From assembly GCA_041301185.1 (NCBI GenBank), contig JBFYSV010000214.1, positions 1 through 12,545 on the forward strand: a DNA stretch of 12,545 bases, read 5' to 3'. The notes beneath the pieces were generated by a model. It was not told where the DNA came from. It worked only from the letters and a program-made list of their open reading frames with translations, and did no database searches. How positions within the stretch are numbered: position 1 is the stretch's first letter; each line of letters starts with the position of its first letter. Shown piece after piece: positions 5,679 to 12,484 of the stretch. Source of the DNA: JAQBDA01 sp041301185 (GTDB lineage Bacteria; Chloroflexota; Anaerolineae; Anaerolineales; UBA4823). Made by a program: the position numbers and the translations under genes.

Positions 5679-6683
5679 ATGAGAAAATCCGAGCTCTTTA
5701 CCCCCGGTTTGCGCATCGGGCACGCACAGGATAGCGAGGCGCTTACCGGTTGTACAGTGATCCTGTGCGAGAAAGGCGCCGTCGGCGGAGTAGATCAGCG
5801 CGGCGGCGCGCCCGGCACGCGGGAGACAGATGCCCTGTACCCGCTGCACCTGGTGCAGCATGTGCATGCGATCGTGCTGGCAGGCGGATCAGCATTTGGT
5901 CTGGATGCTGCCAGCGGGGCGGTGCGCTACCTGGAGGAGAAGGGGGTGGGGTTCGACGTGCGCGTGGCGCGGGTGCCCATCGTCCCGTCTGCCATCTTGT
6001 TCGACCTGGGGCTGGGCCGGGCGGATGTCCGCCCGGATGCCGCCATGGGTTACCAGGCTTGCTTGAACGCCACCTCAGGCTGGCCCGCCGAAGGAAACAT
6101 GGGGGCAGGCTGTGGCGCCAGCGTGGGTAAGATCTTCGGCATCGAGCGGGCGATGAAATCGGGCATTGGCTGCGCACGGTTGGAGATCGGCGGGGGTTTG
6201 GTGGTCAGCGCAATTGCGGCGGTCAATGCTTTTGGTGATATAATTGATCCGGTAAATGGGGAAATTATTGCAGGGGCGCGCCGGGGCCAGCACTTCAAAT
6301 CTGGACCAGAGATAAGCAGGGGTGATTTCCAGGCGCAGTTTGCCAATACACTGGAAGTCATGAAAACGCTGATCGGCCGCACTGCAATGGGATTCGCCAG
6401 CCGGGAGAACACCGTGATCGGTGTCGTTGCTACCAACGCAAAGCTGAATAAAGAGCAAGTCAACAAGGTAGCCCAAATGGCGCAGGATGGGCTGGCGCGC
6501 ACCGTGCGCCCGGCTCACACCATGCTGGATGGGGATACGATCTTTGCTTTATCTACCGGTAATCATCGCGCCGATGTCAATATCATCGGCGCATTTGCCG
6601 CCGAAGCTTTCGCCCAGGCAGTCCTGCGCGCCGCGCGCCAGGCACAGCCAGCTGGCGGGCTACCGGCGATATCCGGTCCGTGA
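5679..6683 (+). CDS. P1/S58-family hydrolase (DmpA/NylC-like, self-cleaving)
   Basis: A member of the N-terminal-nucleophile family that includes the aminopeptidase DmpA, beta-peptidyl aminopeptidases and the nylon-oligomer hydrolase NylC. These are made as a precursor that cleaves itself, exposing the catalytic Ser or Thr. Seen here, numbering from the TTG at 5670: PGLRIGH near 12-18, GGSAFGLDAASG (72-83), GNMGAGCGASVGK (142-154), the ENTVIGVVATNA segment (246-257), and RPAHTMLDGDTIFALSTG (280-297). By analogy with NylC, cleavage is expected between Asn247 and Thr248. The start is uncertain: neither the TTG at 5670, which abuts the previous stop, nor the ATG at 5679 has a clear ribosome binding site; I prefer the ATG, with translation coupled to the dehydrogenase. 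Substrate unknown: a small amide or peptide. Confidence 0.88.
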   Translation: MRKSELFTPGLRIGHAQDSEALTGCTVILCEKGAVGGVDQRGGAPGTRETDALYPLHLVQHVHAIVLAGGSAFGLDAASGAVRYLEEKGVGFDVRVARVPIVPSAILFDLGLGRADVRPDAAMGYQACLNATSGWPAEGNMGAGCGASVGKIFGIERAMKSGIGCARLEIGGGLVVSAIAAVNAFGDIIDPVNGEIIAGARRGQHFKSGPEISRGDFQAQFANTLEVMKTLIGRTAMGFASRENTVIGVVATNAKLNKEQVNKVAQMAQDGLARTVRPAHTMLDGDTIFALSTGNHRADVNIIGAFAAEAFAQAVLRAARQAQPAGGLPAISGP

Positions 6684-6795
6684 TGCGGTCCTAGCAGTCC
6701 ACTCTGCAGGTTTCAGGATTGGACTGAGACTGGCACGGGGAAATCAAATAGACGATGTCATTCTGATGACAGAGAAGCGCTAAACAGGTGTGGAT

Positions 6796-7797
6796 ATGAA
6801 ACAAACGCTTCTTATCGTGGAAGACAATCTCACCCTGCGCGAAGGATTGCGCGATATCTTGAGCCTGGAGGGCTTTAACGTCCTGGCTGCCAGCAATGGT
6901 CAGGAAGCCCTGGACCAGATGGGAACGGTCCCGCCGGACCTGATTCTCTCGGATATCGCCATGCCGGTGATGGATGGGTTTGCCTTCTTCCAAAATGTGC
7001 GCTCCCGTTCGGATTGGCTTACAATTCCATTTGTCTTTCTTACCGCCCGCAACGACCGGGAGCATATCCTCACTGGAAAGACTCTGGGGGCAGAAGACTA
7101 CCTGGTCAAACCGCTCACCCGGGATGAGCTGGTAACTGCAGTGCGCGCCCGCCTGGCGCGCTCGCAGGAGGTGCGCACCATCCAGCTCCAGCAGGCTTAC
7201 GAGGCCAGCCTGACCATGCTGGCAAATGCCATCGACCTGCGCGACCCCTACACCCGCGGGCATGTTGAACGGGTGACGGATTACTCGCATACCCTGGCGG
7301 TCAACCTTGGCTGGCAAGAAGACCAGCTGGAGGGTCTGCGCTTTGGGGCGATCCTGCACGATATCGGCAAGATATTCATTCAGGAAGGGATGCTGTTCAC
7401 CTCCCGCCCTCTGACCCCGCAAGATTGGTTTGAGATCAAACGCCACCCGGTCACCGGGGCGGAGATGATCAAAGATATGCCGTTTCTGGCGCGGGCAGTC
7501 CCGGTTGTGCGCCACCACCACGAGCGCTGGGACGGCAACGGCTACCCCGACGGCTTGCAGGGCGAGAGCATCCCCCTGGCGGCTCGTATCGTAGCCGTTG
7601 CAGACAGCTTCGATGCCATCACCATCGACCGTCCCTATCGCAACGCCCGCTCACCCCAGGAAGCCTACCGAGAGATTGTCGGGCTGGCGGGCATCCAGTT
7701 CGACCCGCAGGTGGTTAAAGCTTTCCAGCGCGCCTGGACGGAGAAGACCATCCAGTCGATCTGGGAAACCTGGCGCAACGGCAGCCTGGTGAGCTGA
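6796..7797 (+). CDS. Response regulator with HD-GYP c-di-GMP phosphodiesterase domain
   Basis: A two-domain cytosolic signalling protein of 333 residues. The receiver domain (1-120) has acidic Asp10, the phosphoacceptor Asp53, Thr83 and Lys105, all in place. The HD-GYP domain (about 135-315) has H156, the HD pair H188-D189 in HDIGK, H217, H240-H241, the DGNGYP motif (246-251) and Asp270. Every metal ligand and the GYP triplet are present, so it is likely an active enzyme that degrades c-di-GMP when phosphorylated. An AGGT (6786-6789) supports ATG 6796 over the GTG at 6790, which is only one base from it. No partner histidine kinase is in the window. It is separated by about 110 bases from the hydrolase gene and ends against a convergent terminator. 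Confidence 0.92.
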   Translation: MKQTLLIVEDNLTLREGLRDILSLEGFNVLAASNGQEALDQMGTVPPDLILSDIAMPVMDGFAFFQNVRSRSDWLTIPFVFLTARNDREHILTGKTLGAEDYLVKPLTRDELVTAVRARLARSQEVRTIQLQQAYEASLTMLANAIDLRDPYTRGHVERVTDYSHTLAVNLGWQEDQLEGLRFGAILHDIGKIFIQEGMLFTSRPLTPQDWFEIKRHPVTGAEMIKDMPFLARAVPVVRHHHERWDGNGYPDGLQGESIPLAARIVAVADSFDAITIDRPYRNARSPQEAYREIVGLAGIQFDPQVVKAFQRAWTEKTIQSIWETWRNGSLVS

Positions 7798-7838
7798 AAA
7801 GAAAATAGCCAGACAACCGATAGGGGGTCATCTGGCTA
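7797..7838 (-). terminator. Intrinsic terminator of the sigma/anti-sigma/DUF2892 module
   Basis: On the minus strand TAGCCAGA (7838-7831) pairs perfectly with TCTGGCTA (7813-7806) across a 17-base loop and is followed by TTTTCTTTT (7805-7797). It also overlaps the stop codon of the convergent response regulator gene. Confidence 0.8.
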
Positions 7839-7870
7839 CCTGCTGCCCTGTTTGCAGCTGCGGGGGGTGA

Positions 7871-8074
7871 TCAGGCTTTGTTGGTGCGGAATTTGAGCAG
7901 GGAATACAGCGGGCACCACCCGACGATGCCGGTCAGCAAGGGCACGAAACCGATCACTTTGAAGAAAACACCCCACCCTCCGGTAACCACGCCGGCCCAG
8001 CCCAGGTAGAGCAAGACAATTCCGAGCACGATCCTGACGATCCGATCCCAGCCTGCTTCATTAATGTAAGACAT
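7871..8074 (-). CDS. DUF2892 (YgaP-like) small membrane protein
   Basis: A 67-residue protein with two hydrophobic segments (about 12-31 and 36-52) that matches the DUF2892 pattern: an N-terminal SYINEAGWDRIVRIVLG, a glycine-rich turn and a GWCPLYSLL ending. In other bacteria this domain is found alone or joined to a rhodanese domain, as in YgaP. Its job is not established; a conserved cysteine (Cys54) near the membrane end is present here. The ATG has AAGGAG (8082-8087) at seven bases. A dedicated ECF-type promoter (8123-8148) lies just upstream, matching the promoter of the sigma gene, so the protein is probably the main local output of that sigma factor. The terminator at 7797-7838 follows. 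Confidence 0.82.
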   Translation of the reverse strand: MSYINEAGWDRIVRIVLGIVLLYLGWAGVVTGGWGVFFKVIGFVPLLTGIVGWCPLYSLLKFRTNKA

Positions 8075-8122
8075 GTTCTATCTCCTTTGATTGTAGATGA
8101 TGTTTTTATTGCTTGCTTATTT

Positions 8123-8148
8123 GACGAGCAGGGTGCCAAAAGGTTACA
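8123..8148 (-). promoter_or_regulatory. ECF-type promoter before the DUF2892 gene
   Basis: On the minus strand TGTAAC (8148-8143) is followed by exactly 16 bases and CGTC (8126-8123). The wider -35 is TTTGTAACC, identical over nine bases to the promoter before the sigma gene, with the same spacing. Transcription would start near 8116, giving a leader of about 40 bases. The form resembles Bacillus ECF promoters (TGAAAC-N16-CGTC of SigM). Confidence 0.75.
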
Positions 8149-8185
8149 AATTTTCTGGGCCGGTTTGATTTTCAGAGTGTGTGGT

Positions 8186-8434
8186 TTATTTGGGTGGGCA
8201 ATCTCGCTGGTCGAAAGCCGCTTGCAAGCGGTCCCGCAATGCCTGGCGTCGCACGGTAGGGATGCTTTGCCGGCCGGCTTGGCGGTAGATCGAAATTGTC
8301 TTCTGGGTGGTGTCCAGGACCACCCGGCAGTTATGGCAAGAAGCCAGGTGCTCCTGGGCGTCGGCACGCAGCTCGTCATCCAGGTTCTGATCGATATACT
8401 CTGATAGGTAAGTAACCAGCTCTTCGCAATTCAT
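8186..8434 (-). CDS. Zinc-binding anti-sigma factor (zf-HC2/ZAS type)
   Basis: An 82-residue protein that should hold the neighbouring ECF sigma factor inactive. It has the ZAS motif H29-x3-C33-x2-C36 plus an upstream Cys3, giving four possible zinc ligands, followed by a basic helical tail (50-80) containing Cys79. There is no membrane segment, so it is cytosolic, like RsrA or ChrR rather than the membrane-spanning anti-sigma factors. In RsrA-type proteins oxidation of these cysteines releases the sigma factor; whether that applies here is inference. The start ATG overlaps the sigma stop (ATGA, 8431-8434), so the two are translationally coupled and made in balanced amounts. Confidence 0.88.
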   Translation of the reverse strand: MNCEELVTYLSEYIDQNLDDELRADAQEHLASCHNCRVVLDTTQKTISIYRQAGRQSIPTVRRQALRDRLQAAFDQRDCPPK

Positions 8435-9024
8435 AAGACTATTCCTTTATCTGGCAGGCGCTCGGCAAAATAGACCGCTAGTTGCTCGCGCAGGGCCAGC
8501 CGGGCGCGGTGCAGGCGCACTTTCACCAGGCTCTCGCCGATCCCTAAGATCTCGGCAGTCTGAGCGGTGGAGAGTTCCTCAATATCCCGTAAGACAAACA
8601 CACTGCGCAGCGACCCGGGCAATGATCGGATTGCCTGGTCCAGGTAATCCTGACCTTCGTTGCTGATCACCAGCGCTTCAGGGGTGTGCCATTCGAGCAG
8701 CACCTCCGGCATTGGCAGGCTGTTCTCATCTGGATCGCTCTCCTCGGGAAGCGGGTTGTCCACCCGGCCTCGCAGGCGGTCGATGCTGCTGTTGTACACC
8801 ACCCGGTACAGCCAGGTTCCCAGTCTGGATCGCGCCTGGAAGCGGTCGATATGGCTGATGGCTTTCAGAAATGCCTCCTGGACGATATCCTCAGCCTCGA
8901 ATGGATCGCCGACCAGGCTCATACCCAGCCGGTACAGGCGATCGGCGTATGTATCGAACAAGCTGGCAAAAGCATCTGGCTTGCCAGCCTTTAATTCTTG
9001 CAACAGGAACGTATCTTCTGGCAT
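8431..9024 (-). CDS. ECF-family RNA polymerase sigma factor
   Basis: A 197-residue group IV sigma-70 factor with two conserved regions. Region 2 (about 19-86) includes DRLYRLGMSLVGDPFEAEDIVQEAF and ends with FQARSRLGTWLYRVVYNSSIDRLR, which contacts the -10. An acidic linker (87-120) follows, then region 4 (about 124-183) with LPGSLRSVFVLRDIEELSTAQTAEIL and a helix-turn-helix that reads the -35. Both region 4 helices are complete and the protein is full length. It is followed by the overlapping anti-sigma gene. Two promoters of the form TGTAAC-N16-CGTC, one just ahead of this gene and one ahead of the DUF2892 gene, suggest that it drives its own transcription. The ATG at 9024 has only a weak ribosome binding site (AAGAAAG), and the predicted leader is short, about 10 bases. 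Confidence 0.9.
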   Translation of the reverse strand: MPEDTFLLQELKAGKPDAFASLFDTYADRLYRLGMSLVGDPFEAEDIVQEAFLKAISHIDRFQARSRLGTWLYRVVYNSSIDRLRGRVDNPLPEESDPDENSLPMPEVLLEWHTPEALVISNEGQDYLDQAIRSLPGSLRSVFVLRDIEELSTAQTAEILGIGESLVKVRLHRARLALREQLAVYFAERLPDKGIVL

Positions 9025-9039
9025 CTTATCTTTCTTTTA

Positions 9040-9065
9040 GACGGCGTGACCGGCGATTGGTTACA
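9040..9065 (-). promoter_or_regulatory. ECF-type autoregulatory promoter before the sigma gene
   Basis: On the minus strand TGTAAC (9065-9060), 16 bases, then CGTC (9043-9040), within TTTGTAACC and CGTCTAAAA. Same boxes and spacing as 8123-8148. The predicted start near 9033 leaves a leader of roughly 10 bases to the ATG, which is short and may mean near-leaderless translation. Confidence 0.75.
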
Positions 9066-9166
9066 AATACAGGATACGATTGGCAGGGGATTTTGGATGT
9101 AAAGGTTTACCCTGGGAGCGTATTTGGTAATACAATACAAGCAAATCGTTCAAGCATGGAGAGAGT

Positions 9167-10198
9167 ATGATCCCGAACCAATGGTATGTTGTATTGGAGT
9201 CGAAAGAAGTGCCGGCGGGAAAGCCGGTGGGAGTCACCCGCATGGGCGAAAAGCTGGTGTTTTGGCGGGATAGCCGGGGCAAAGTAAGCTGCTTGCGCGA
9301 TTTCTGCCCGCACCGCGGGGTCGCCCTCAGCGCGGGTAAAGTCCTGGGAGATGCCCTGCAGTGCCCGTTTCACGGGTTCGAGTACGATACCTCCGGCCGC
9401 GCCCGCCGGGTACCTGCCATCGGCAAGGACACGTCGATCCCAAAGCACCTGGTCGCGTTCAGCTACCCCGCGGTAGAGGCGAACGGTTTCATCTATATCT
9501 GGTGGGGAGAAGATACGGGAGATTTACCAGCACCTCGCTTTTTTGACAATCTCGGGGGTGGATTCAGCTACGGCTCGGCCCGCGACCCGTGGAAAACGCA
9601 TTACTCCAGGGTGATCGAAAACCAGCTGGATGTGTTTCACCTGCCTTTTGTGCACTATAACACCATCGGGCGGGGCGAGCGCAAGGTGGTGGATGGTCCG
9701 CTGGTGGAATGGCAAGATGAGGACAAGTTCTTTGTCTACGTATTTAACCGGGTGGATGACGGCACTCCGCCGCGTAAATCCAGTGAGCTCAGCTCAGCGG
9801 GTCAGGCATTTCACCTGGAGTTTATCTTCCCCAACCTGTGGCAGAACTATATCAGCCCGGATGTGCGTGTTGTGGCTGCTTTTGTGCCGGTTGACGACGA
9901 ACACAGTGTTCTCTACCTGCGCTTCTACCAAAAATTTCTCGGCGTTCCTGTGCTCAGCCAGCTGGTCAACCGTCTGGCGATGCCGTTTAATATCTATGTA
10001 GCCCACCAGGACCGCAGGGTGGTCGAGACGCAACAGCCCAAGAGAAGTATGCTCAGGATTGGTGAGAAATTAATCCAGGCAGACAACCCGATCATCGAAT
10101 ACCGCAGGCGCCGGGATGCTTTGATCGCAGCCGCTCAGCACACCGATCAGGAAATCAACTCTGAGATTGGGATTGACCCAATCCTCTCAAGCAGCTAG
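9167..10198 (+). CDS. Rieske non-heme iron oxygenase, terminal oxygenase subunit
   Basis: A 343-residue cytosolic oxygenase of the Rieske/aromatic-ring-hydroxylating superfamily. The N-terminal Rieske domain (about 5-115) has C47-x-H49 in CPHRG and C66-x2-H69 in CPFHGF, binding a [2Fe-2S] cluster. The C-terminal domain carries the mononuclear iron site: N152-x2-D155-x2-H158-x4-H163, with Asp282 as the probable third ligand. All ligands are present, so it should be catalytic with an electron-donating reductase, which is not in the window. The substrate cannot be told; the single-subunit form resembles Rieske monooxygenases and demethylases more than alpha/beta ring dioxygenases. The ATG has GGAGAG (9158-9163) upstream. 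It diverges from the ECF sigma gene, and the 142-base gap carries the sigma promoter but no clear promoter for this gene. Confidence 0.88.
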   Translation: MIPNQWYVVLESKEVPAGKPVGVTRMGEKLVFWRDSRGKVSCLRDFCPHRGVALSAGKVLGDALQCPFHGFEYDTSGRARRVPAIGKDTSIPKHLVAFSYPAVEANGFIYIWWGEDTGDLPAPRFFDNLGGGFSYGSARDPWKTHYSRVIENQLDVFHLPFVHYNTIGRGERKVVDGPLVEWQDEDKFFVYVFNRVDDGTPPRKSSELSSAGQAFHLEFIFPNLWQNYISPDVRVVAAFVPVDDEHSVLYLRFYQKFLGVPVLSQLVNRLAMPFNIYVAHQDRRVVETQQPKRSMLRIGEKLIQADNPIIEYRRRRDALIAAAQHTDQEINSEIGIDPILSSS

Positions 10199-10252
10199 AA
10201 TTAAGTTCACCAAGTAGCAAACCCTTCGCCAATTATCCCCAGGAGGTATTGC

Positions 10253-10786
10253 ATGTCAATTGATCAAACCCGGCATCAAATTATTGCCAGTGTCTGGCAG
10301 GCAATTGCCCAAAGCGGTGTGGATGTGTCTGCTGTTCCGCAAGATCAGCAGGAGAAGCTGGTCAGCAAGATCGCCGATAACCTCATGCTGACGGTCAATG
10401 CCATGCTGGATGAGGCGCCCGAGCCAAAACCAGCCGAGGAGCCGGTGGATGAGTTTGGTGAGAGCGTGCTCTGGGAAGGCAGGCCCTTCCTCTCGATGGT
10501 GGAATACTATATCCTGACCAGCGAGCGCCTGAAGATCCGCCAGGGATTCCTGGGCCGGGATATAGAGAATTTCGAGCTGATCCGAATCCAGGATATCGAC
10601 CTGAAACAAGGTGTGACCGAGCGCATCTTTGGCATTGGCGATATCACCATCCACGGGCACGATGCATCCGACCCGACCATCACGCTGCGTAACGTGCCCA
10701 AGCCGGATGTGGTGTACGAGATGCTGCGCCGGGCATGGCTGGAGGCGCGCAAACGCTACGGGCTGCAGTTCCGCGAGTTTATGTAA
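10253..10786 (+). CDS. PH-domain (bPH2/DUF304-like) protein
   Basis: A 177-residue protein with no signal peptide or membrane segment. Residues 1-52 are predicted helical, 53-68 form a proline- and glutamate-rich linker, and 72-163 look like a bacterial pleckstrin-homology domain: VLWEGRP, YYILTSERLKIRQGFLG, the basic-acidic FELIRIQDIDLKQG strand pair and IGDITIHGHDASDPTITLRNVPKP. This pattern is typical of the YdbS/DUF304 group. The function of such proteins is poorly known. The ATG has a perfect AGGAGG (10241-10246) at six bases. It follows the oxygenase gene by 54 bases and may share its transcript. A long imperfect hairpin with a T-rich end follows at 10843-10922 and could terminate it. 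Confidence 0.82.
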   Translation: MSIDQTRHQIIASVWQAIAQSGVDVSAVPQDQQEKLVSKIADNLMLTVNAMLDEAPEPKPAEEPVDEFGESVLWEGRPFLSMVEYYILTSERLKIRQGFLGRDIENFELIRIQDIDLKQGVTERIFGIGDITIHGHDASDPTITLRNVPKPDVVYEMLRRAWLEARKRYGLQFREFM

Positions 10787-10795
10787 GAGCGGGGA

Positions 10796-10922
10796 TTTTT
10801 CACCACGGAGACACGGAGCTCACAGAGAAGAGCGATATTTTCACCGCCGAGTCGCAGAGAGGGCGAAGGTTAGGAACTAAGAATACCTTAGCGTGCTTTG
10901 CGTCTTGGCGGTTATTATTTTT
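10796..10922. repeat. Dispersed palindromic repeat with a 28-bp imperfect hairpin
   Basis: The stretch starts with TTTTTCACCACGGAGACACGG (10796 on), partly repeated directly at 10838 (TTTTCACCGCCGAGTCGCAG). The second copy is the left arm of a hairpin: 10843-10870 pairs with 10885-10912 (21 of 28 positions, two further G-U pairs), loop of 14 bases, then TTATTATTTTT on the plus strand. CACCACGGAGACACGGAG-type repeats are widespread, high-copy intergenic elements in many bacterial genomes, and short ORFs running through them are not genes. It may also act as a terminator for the PH-domain gene. Whether it is multi-copy here cannot be seen from one window. Confidence 0.65.
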
Positions 10923-10956
10923 AAACCAAAGCCCCTATGAGATGTCTGCCATAGGG
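10923..10956 (-). terminator. Terminator-like hairpin after the tRNA relic
   Basis: CCCTATG (10933-10939) pairs with CATAGGG (10950-10956) across a 10-base loop. On the minus strand it is followed by GGCTTTGGTTT, a weak T tract. It stands where a terminator would follow the broken tRNA-Val, just as the hairpin at 12002-12034 follows the intact one. Confidence 0.45.
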
Positions 10957-10964
10957 ACCTCAGC

Positions 10965-11034
10965 CGGCGTGGTGGGCCTAAGCTGAGCGGCAGCGTGGCG
11001 GCAGGGCTCGAACCCCGGACCTCACGGATGTGAA
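10965..11034 (-). pseudogene. Broken 3' half of tRNA-Val (possible attachment-site repeat)
   Basis: Bases 11004-11034 match the intact tRNA-Val at 12060-12090 over 31 bases with one mismatch, running from the T arm to the anticodon loop, where similarity stops abruptly after GATGTGAA. A further 13-base exact match, CGGCGTGGTGGGC (10965-10977 and 12041-12053), corresponds to the acceptor end, CCA and flank. Between the two matches is unrelated or rearranged sequence, and the 5' half of the tRNA is absent. It cannot make a functional tRNA. Orientation is the same as the intact gene. Confidence 0.75.
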
Positions 11035-11086
11035 TTTCAACTTACAGCGGGATTTTAAGAGAGCGGATATATACAGGATACTCAAT

Positions 11087-11956
11087 TTAAAAAGCGGTCA
11101 AAACGATACCGGTTATCACAATTACCATACCGATGCCTTGAATTGCAGTAATTTTTTCTTTCAAGAATATCACTGCCATCGCGATAGTTACGATGGATAA
11201 TGCTGAGGAGATGGGCGTCACCAGTATTGAGTCCCCGATGGTTAATCCCCAATTGACGACTGCTACTGCGGCGGCTTCTATAACCCCAGCCAACAGGATC
11301 GTTGCCATTATTTTGGGGTTGGTTTGGGTAACCCTAAGCTCTCGCTTTGCGAGCAGAGAAAATAACAGCATAAACAAAACAATACCAAGCTTTACAACAA
11401 GTGTTGTTGATGCCCACCCGATGTTCTCAGAGATAACCTCACTAAAGATCCAAAAAATACCAAAGAGAAGAGCCGCAACAATCGTTTCTTTCACGCCTGA
11501 AAGTAGCTTAATATCTTGATTGTTGATGTCACCCCATTTCAAGGATACTAAGGCAACACCAGCAAGGATCATTAAAACCCCTGCAAACTGGAATATCGAA
11601 AGACGTTGACCTAAAATGATATAAGCGAAAAGCATTGTGAATACTGCCCATAAATTCATCGTAGCAGAAATGATAGATACATTGCCCAACTCAAAACCTT
11701 TAAAAAATAGCAGGTATGCTACAGCATAAAGAATAGATGCCACTGGTACTAAAATAACAATCCTTAAGGGAATATTCAGATTTACTGCAAATGCAACCCC
11801 AAGCAGGACAAGAAAAACCAATCCTGCAAGCTGCGACCAAAAAAACGTTTTGAAATTGCCGATACTCTTGGAAAATAAACCTCCAAAAAAATCATACAAT
11901 CCCCATCCGAACATTCCCCCCAACCCTGCCAGGATGCTTTGCATGACGGTGCTCAT
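11087..11956 (-). CDS. EamA-family (DMT superfamily) transporter
   Basis: A 289-residue inner-membrane protein with about ten hydrophobic helices arranged as two EamA repeats (about 5-137 and 155-288). Typical features are the N-terminal GLGGMFGWGLYDFFGGLFSKSIG, the YLLFFKGFELGNVSIISATMNLWAVFTMLFAYIILGQRLS block ending the first repeat, and the matching ITPIS..LSIVTIAMAVIFLKEK block in the second, each ending in a helix with a Glu/Gly-rich turn. Such proteins export or exchange small metabolites; the substrate cannot be inferred. The gene is clearly more AT-rich than its neighbours and lies between an intact tRNA-Val and a displaced tRNA-Val 3' half, so it may be acquired. The AGGAGG lies 13 bases before the ATG at 11956, an unusually long spacing. 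Confidence 0.88.
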   Translation of the reverse strand: MSTVMQSILAGLGGMFGWGLYDFFGGLFSKSIGNFKTFFWSQLAGLVFLVLLGVAFAVNLNIPLRIVILVPVASILYAVAYLLFFKGFELGNVSIISATMNLWAVFTMLFAYIILGQRLSIFQFAGVLMILAGVALVSLKWGDINNQDIKLLSGVKETIVAALLFGIFWIFSEVISENIGWASTTLVVKLGIVLFMLLFSLLAKRELRVTQTNPKIMATILLAGVIEAAAVAVVNWGLTIGDSILVTPISSALSIVTIAMAVIFLKEKITAIQGIGMVIVITGIVLTAF

Positions 11957-11994
11957 ATTTGTAGTATACCCTCCTCAACATATTTAGGCAATTA

Positions 11995-12034
11995 AATGAA
12001 AACTCTCCCGGAGAAATGTTCAGTGCAGGAGAGT
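11995..12034 (-). terminator. Intrinsic terminator of tRNA-Val
   Basis: ACTCTCC (12002-12008) pairs with GGAGAGT (12028-12034); on the minus strand the stem is followed by TTTTCATTT. It stops tRNA transcription before the transporter gene. Confidence 0.75.
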
Positions 12035-12045
12035 CTTCATCGGCG

Positions 12046-12122
<77 letters not shown>

Positions 12123-12140
12123 AACTCGGAAGTGGCACAC

Positions 12141-12169
12141 ATTATAACTGAAGCTTGGCTTGAGAACAA
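12141..12169 (-). promoter_or_regulatory. Promoter of tRNA-Val
   Basis: On the minus strand TTGTTC (12169-12164), 17 bases, then a perfect TATAAT (12146-12141). The predicted start near 12134 leaves a leader of roughly 12 bases for RNase P to remove. Confidence 0.78.
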
Positions 12170-12200
12170 GGGAAAAATTTATCAAACCGGTTTTCCAGCA

Positions 12201-12241
12201 AAAAACTACCCGCGCAGCGGCGTGCCGCGCGGGTAGTTTTT
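12201..12241. terminator. Strong bidirectional intrinsic terminator
   Basis: AAAAACTACCCGCGC (12201-12215) is perfectly complementary to GCGCGGGTAGTTTTT (12227-12241) across an 11-base loop, with A and T runs at both ends. It serves the leftward pilin gene and insulates the tRNA gene. Confidence 0.92.
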
Positions 12242-12337
12242 GTAATCGCCAAAGCTATTACCGGGTGATCAGGTAATCAACCACGCTGGTCTGATAAATT
12301 CCACGAGCTGGCTGAGCTTTGCCTCCCTCTGCCGTAC
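12242..12337 (-). other. 3' untranslated region of the pilin gene
   Basis: About 95 bases between the pilin stop and the terminator hold no open frame worth calling. Two small inverted repeats are visible: ATTACC (12257-12262) with GGTAAT (12272-12277), and, overlapping it, ATCAG with CTGAT enclosing ACCA-CGC-TGGT. They could fold in the mRNA tail; a role is not evident. Confidence 0.4.
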
Positions 12338-12484
12338 CTAGATGTTACTGACCACGTTGCTGAACATGTTGCCGATTGCCGGGCCGAGCAAAGCCACCAC
12401 GATGATCACCAAGATCGCTACCAGCATCAGCACCAGGGCGTATTCCACCAGACCCTGGCCCCTCCTATCGCTTTCTCTATTCAT
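12338..12484 (-). CDS. Flp-type IVb pilin
   Basis: A 48-residue prepilin of the Flp/Tad family, which assembles into thin adhesive pili after cleavage by a TadV-type peptidase. From the ATG at 12484 the leader is MNRESDRRG, and the cleavage motif G/QGLVEY fits the G/XXXXEY consensus, giving a mature peptide of 39 residues beginning at Gln10. Glu and Tyr at mature positions 5 and 6 are present, followed by a single long hydrophobic segment (about 15-35) and the short tail IGNMFSNVVSNI. I chose this start because GAGG (12494-12497) lies nine bases upstream; an ATG at 12493 is too close, and a TTG at 12526 would add an implausible hydrophobic extension. A TATTAT (12501-12506) may be the -10 box. 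Other tad genes are not in the window. Confidence 0.85.
   Translation of the reverse strand: MNRESDRRGQGLVEYALVLMLVAILVIIVVALLGPAIGNMFSNVVSNI

Noticed and set aside
5743..6177. Long open frames on both strands inside the P1 hydrolase gene
   Set aside because: They are frame shadows of a GC-rich gene, extremely rich in Arg, Pro and Ser, with no ribosome binding sites.
6691..7521. 276-codon minus-strand frame opposite the response regulator
   Set aside because: The plus-strand product has every receiver and HD-GYP residue; the opposite frame has no recognisable motif.
10629..10986. Plus-strand frames running from the PH gene into the repeat region
   Set aside because: Their peptides (such as HHGDTELTEK) are the translation of the dispersed repeat, a common false ORF.
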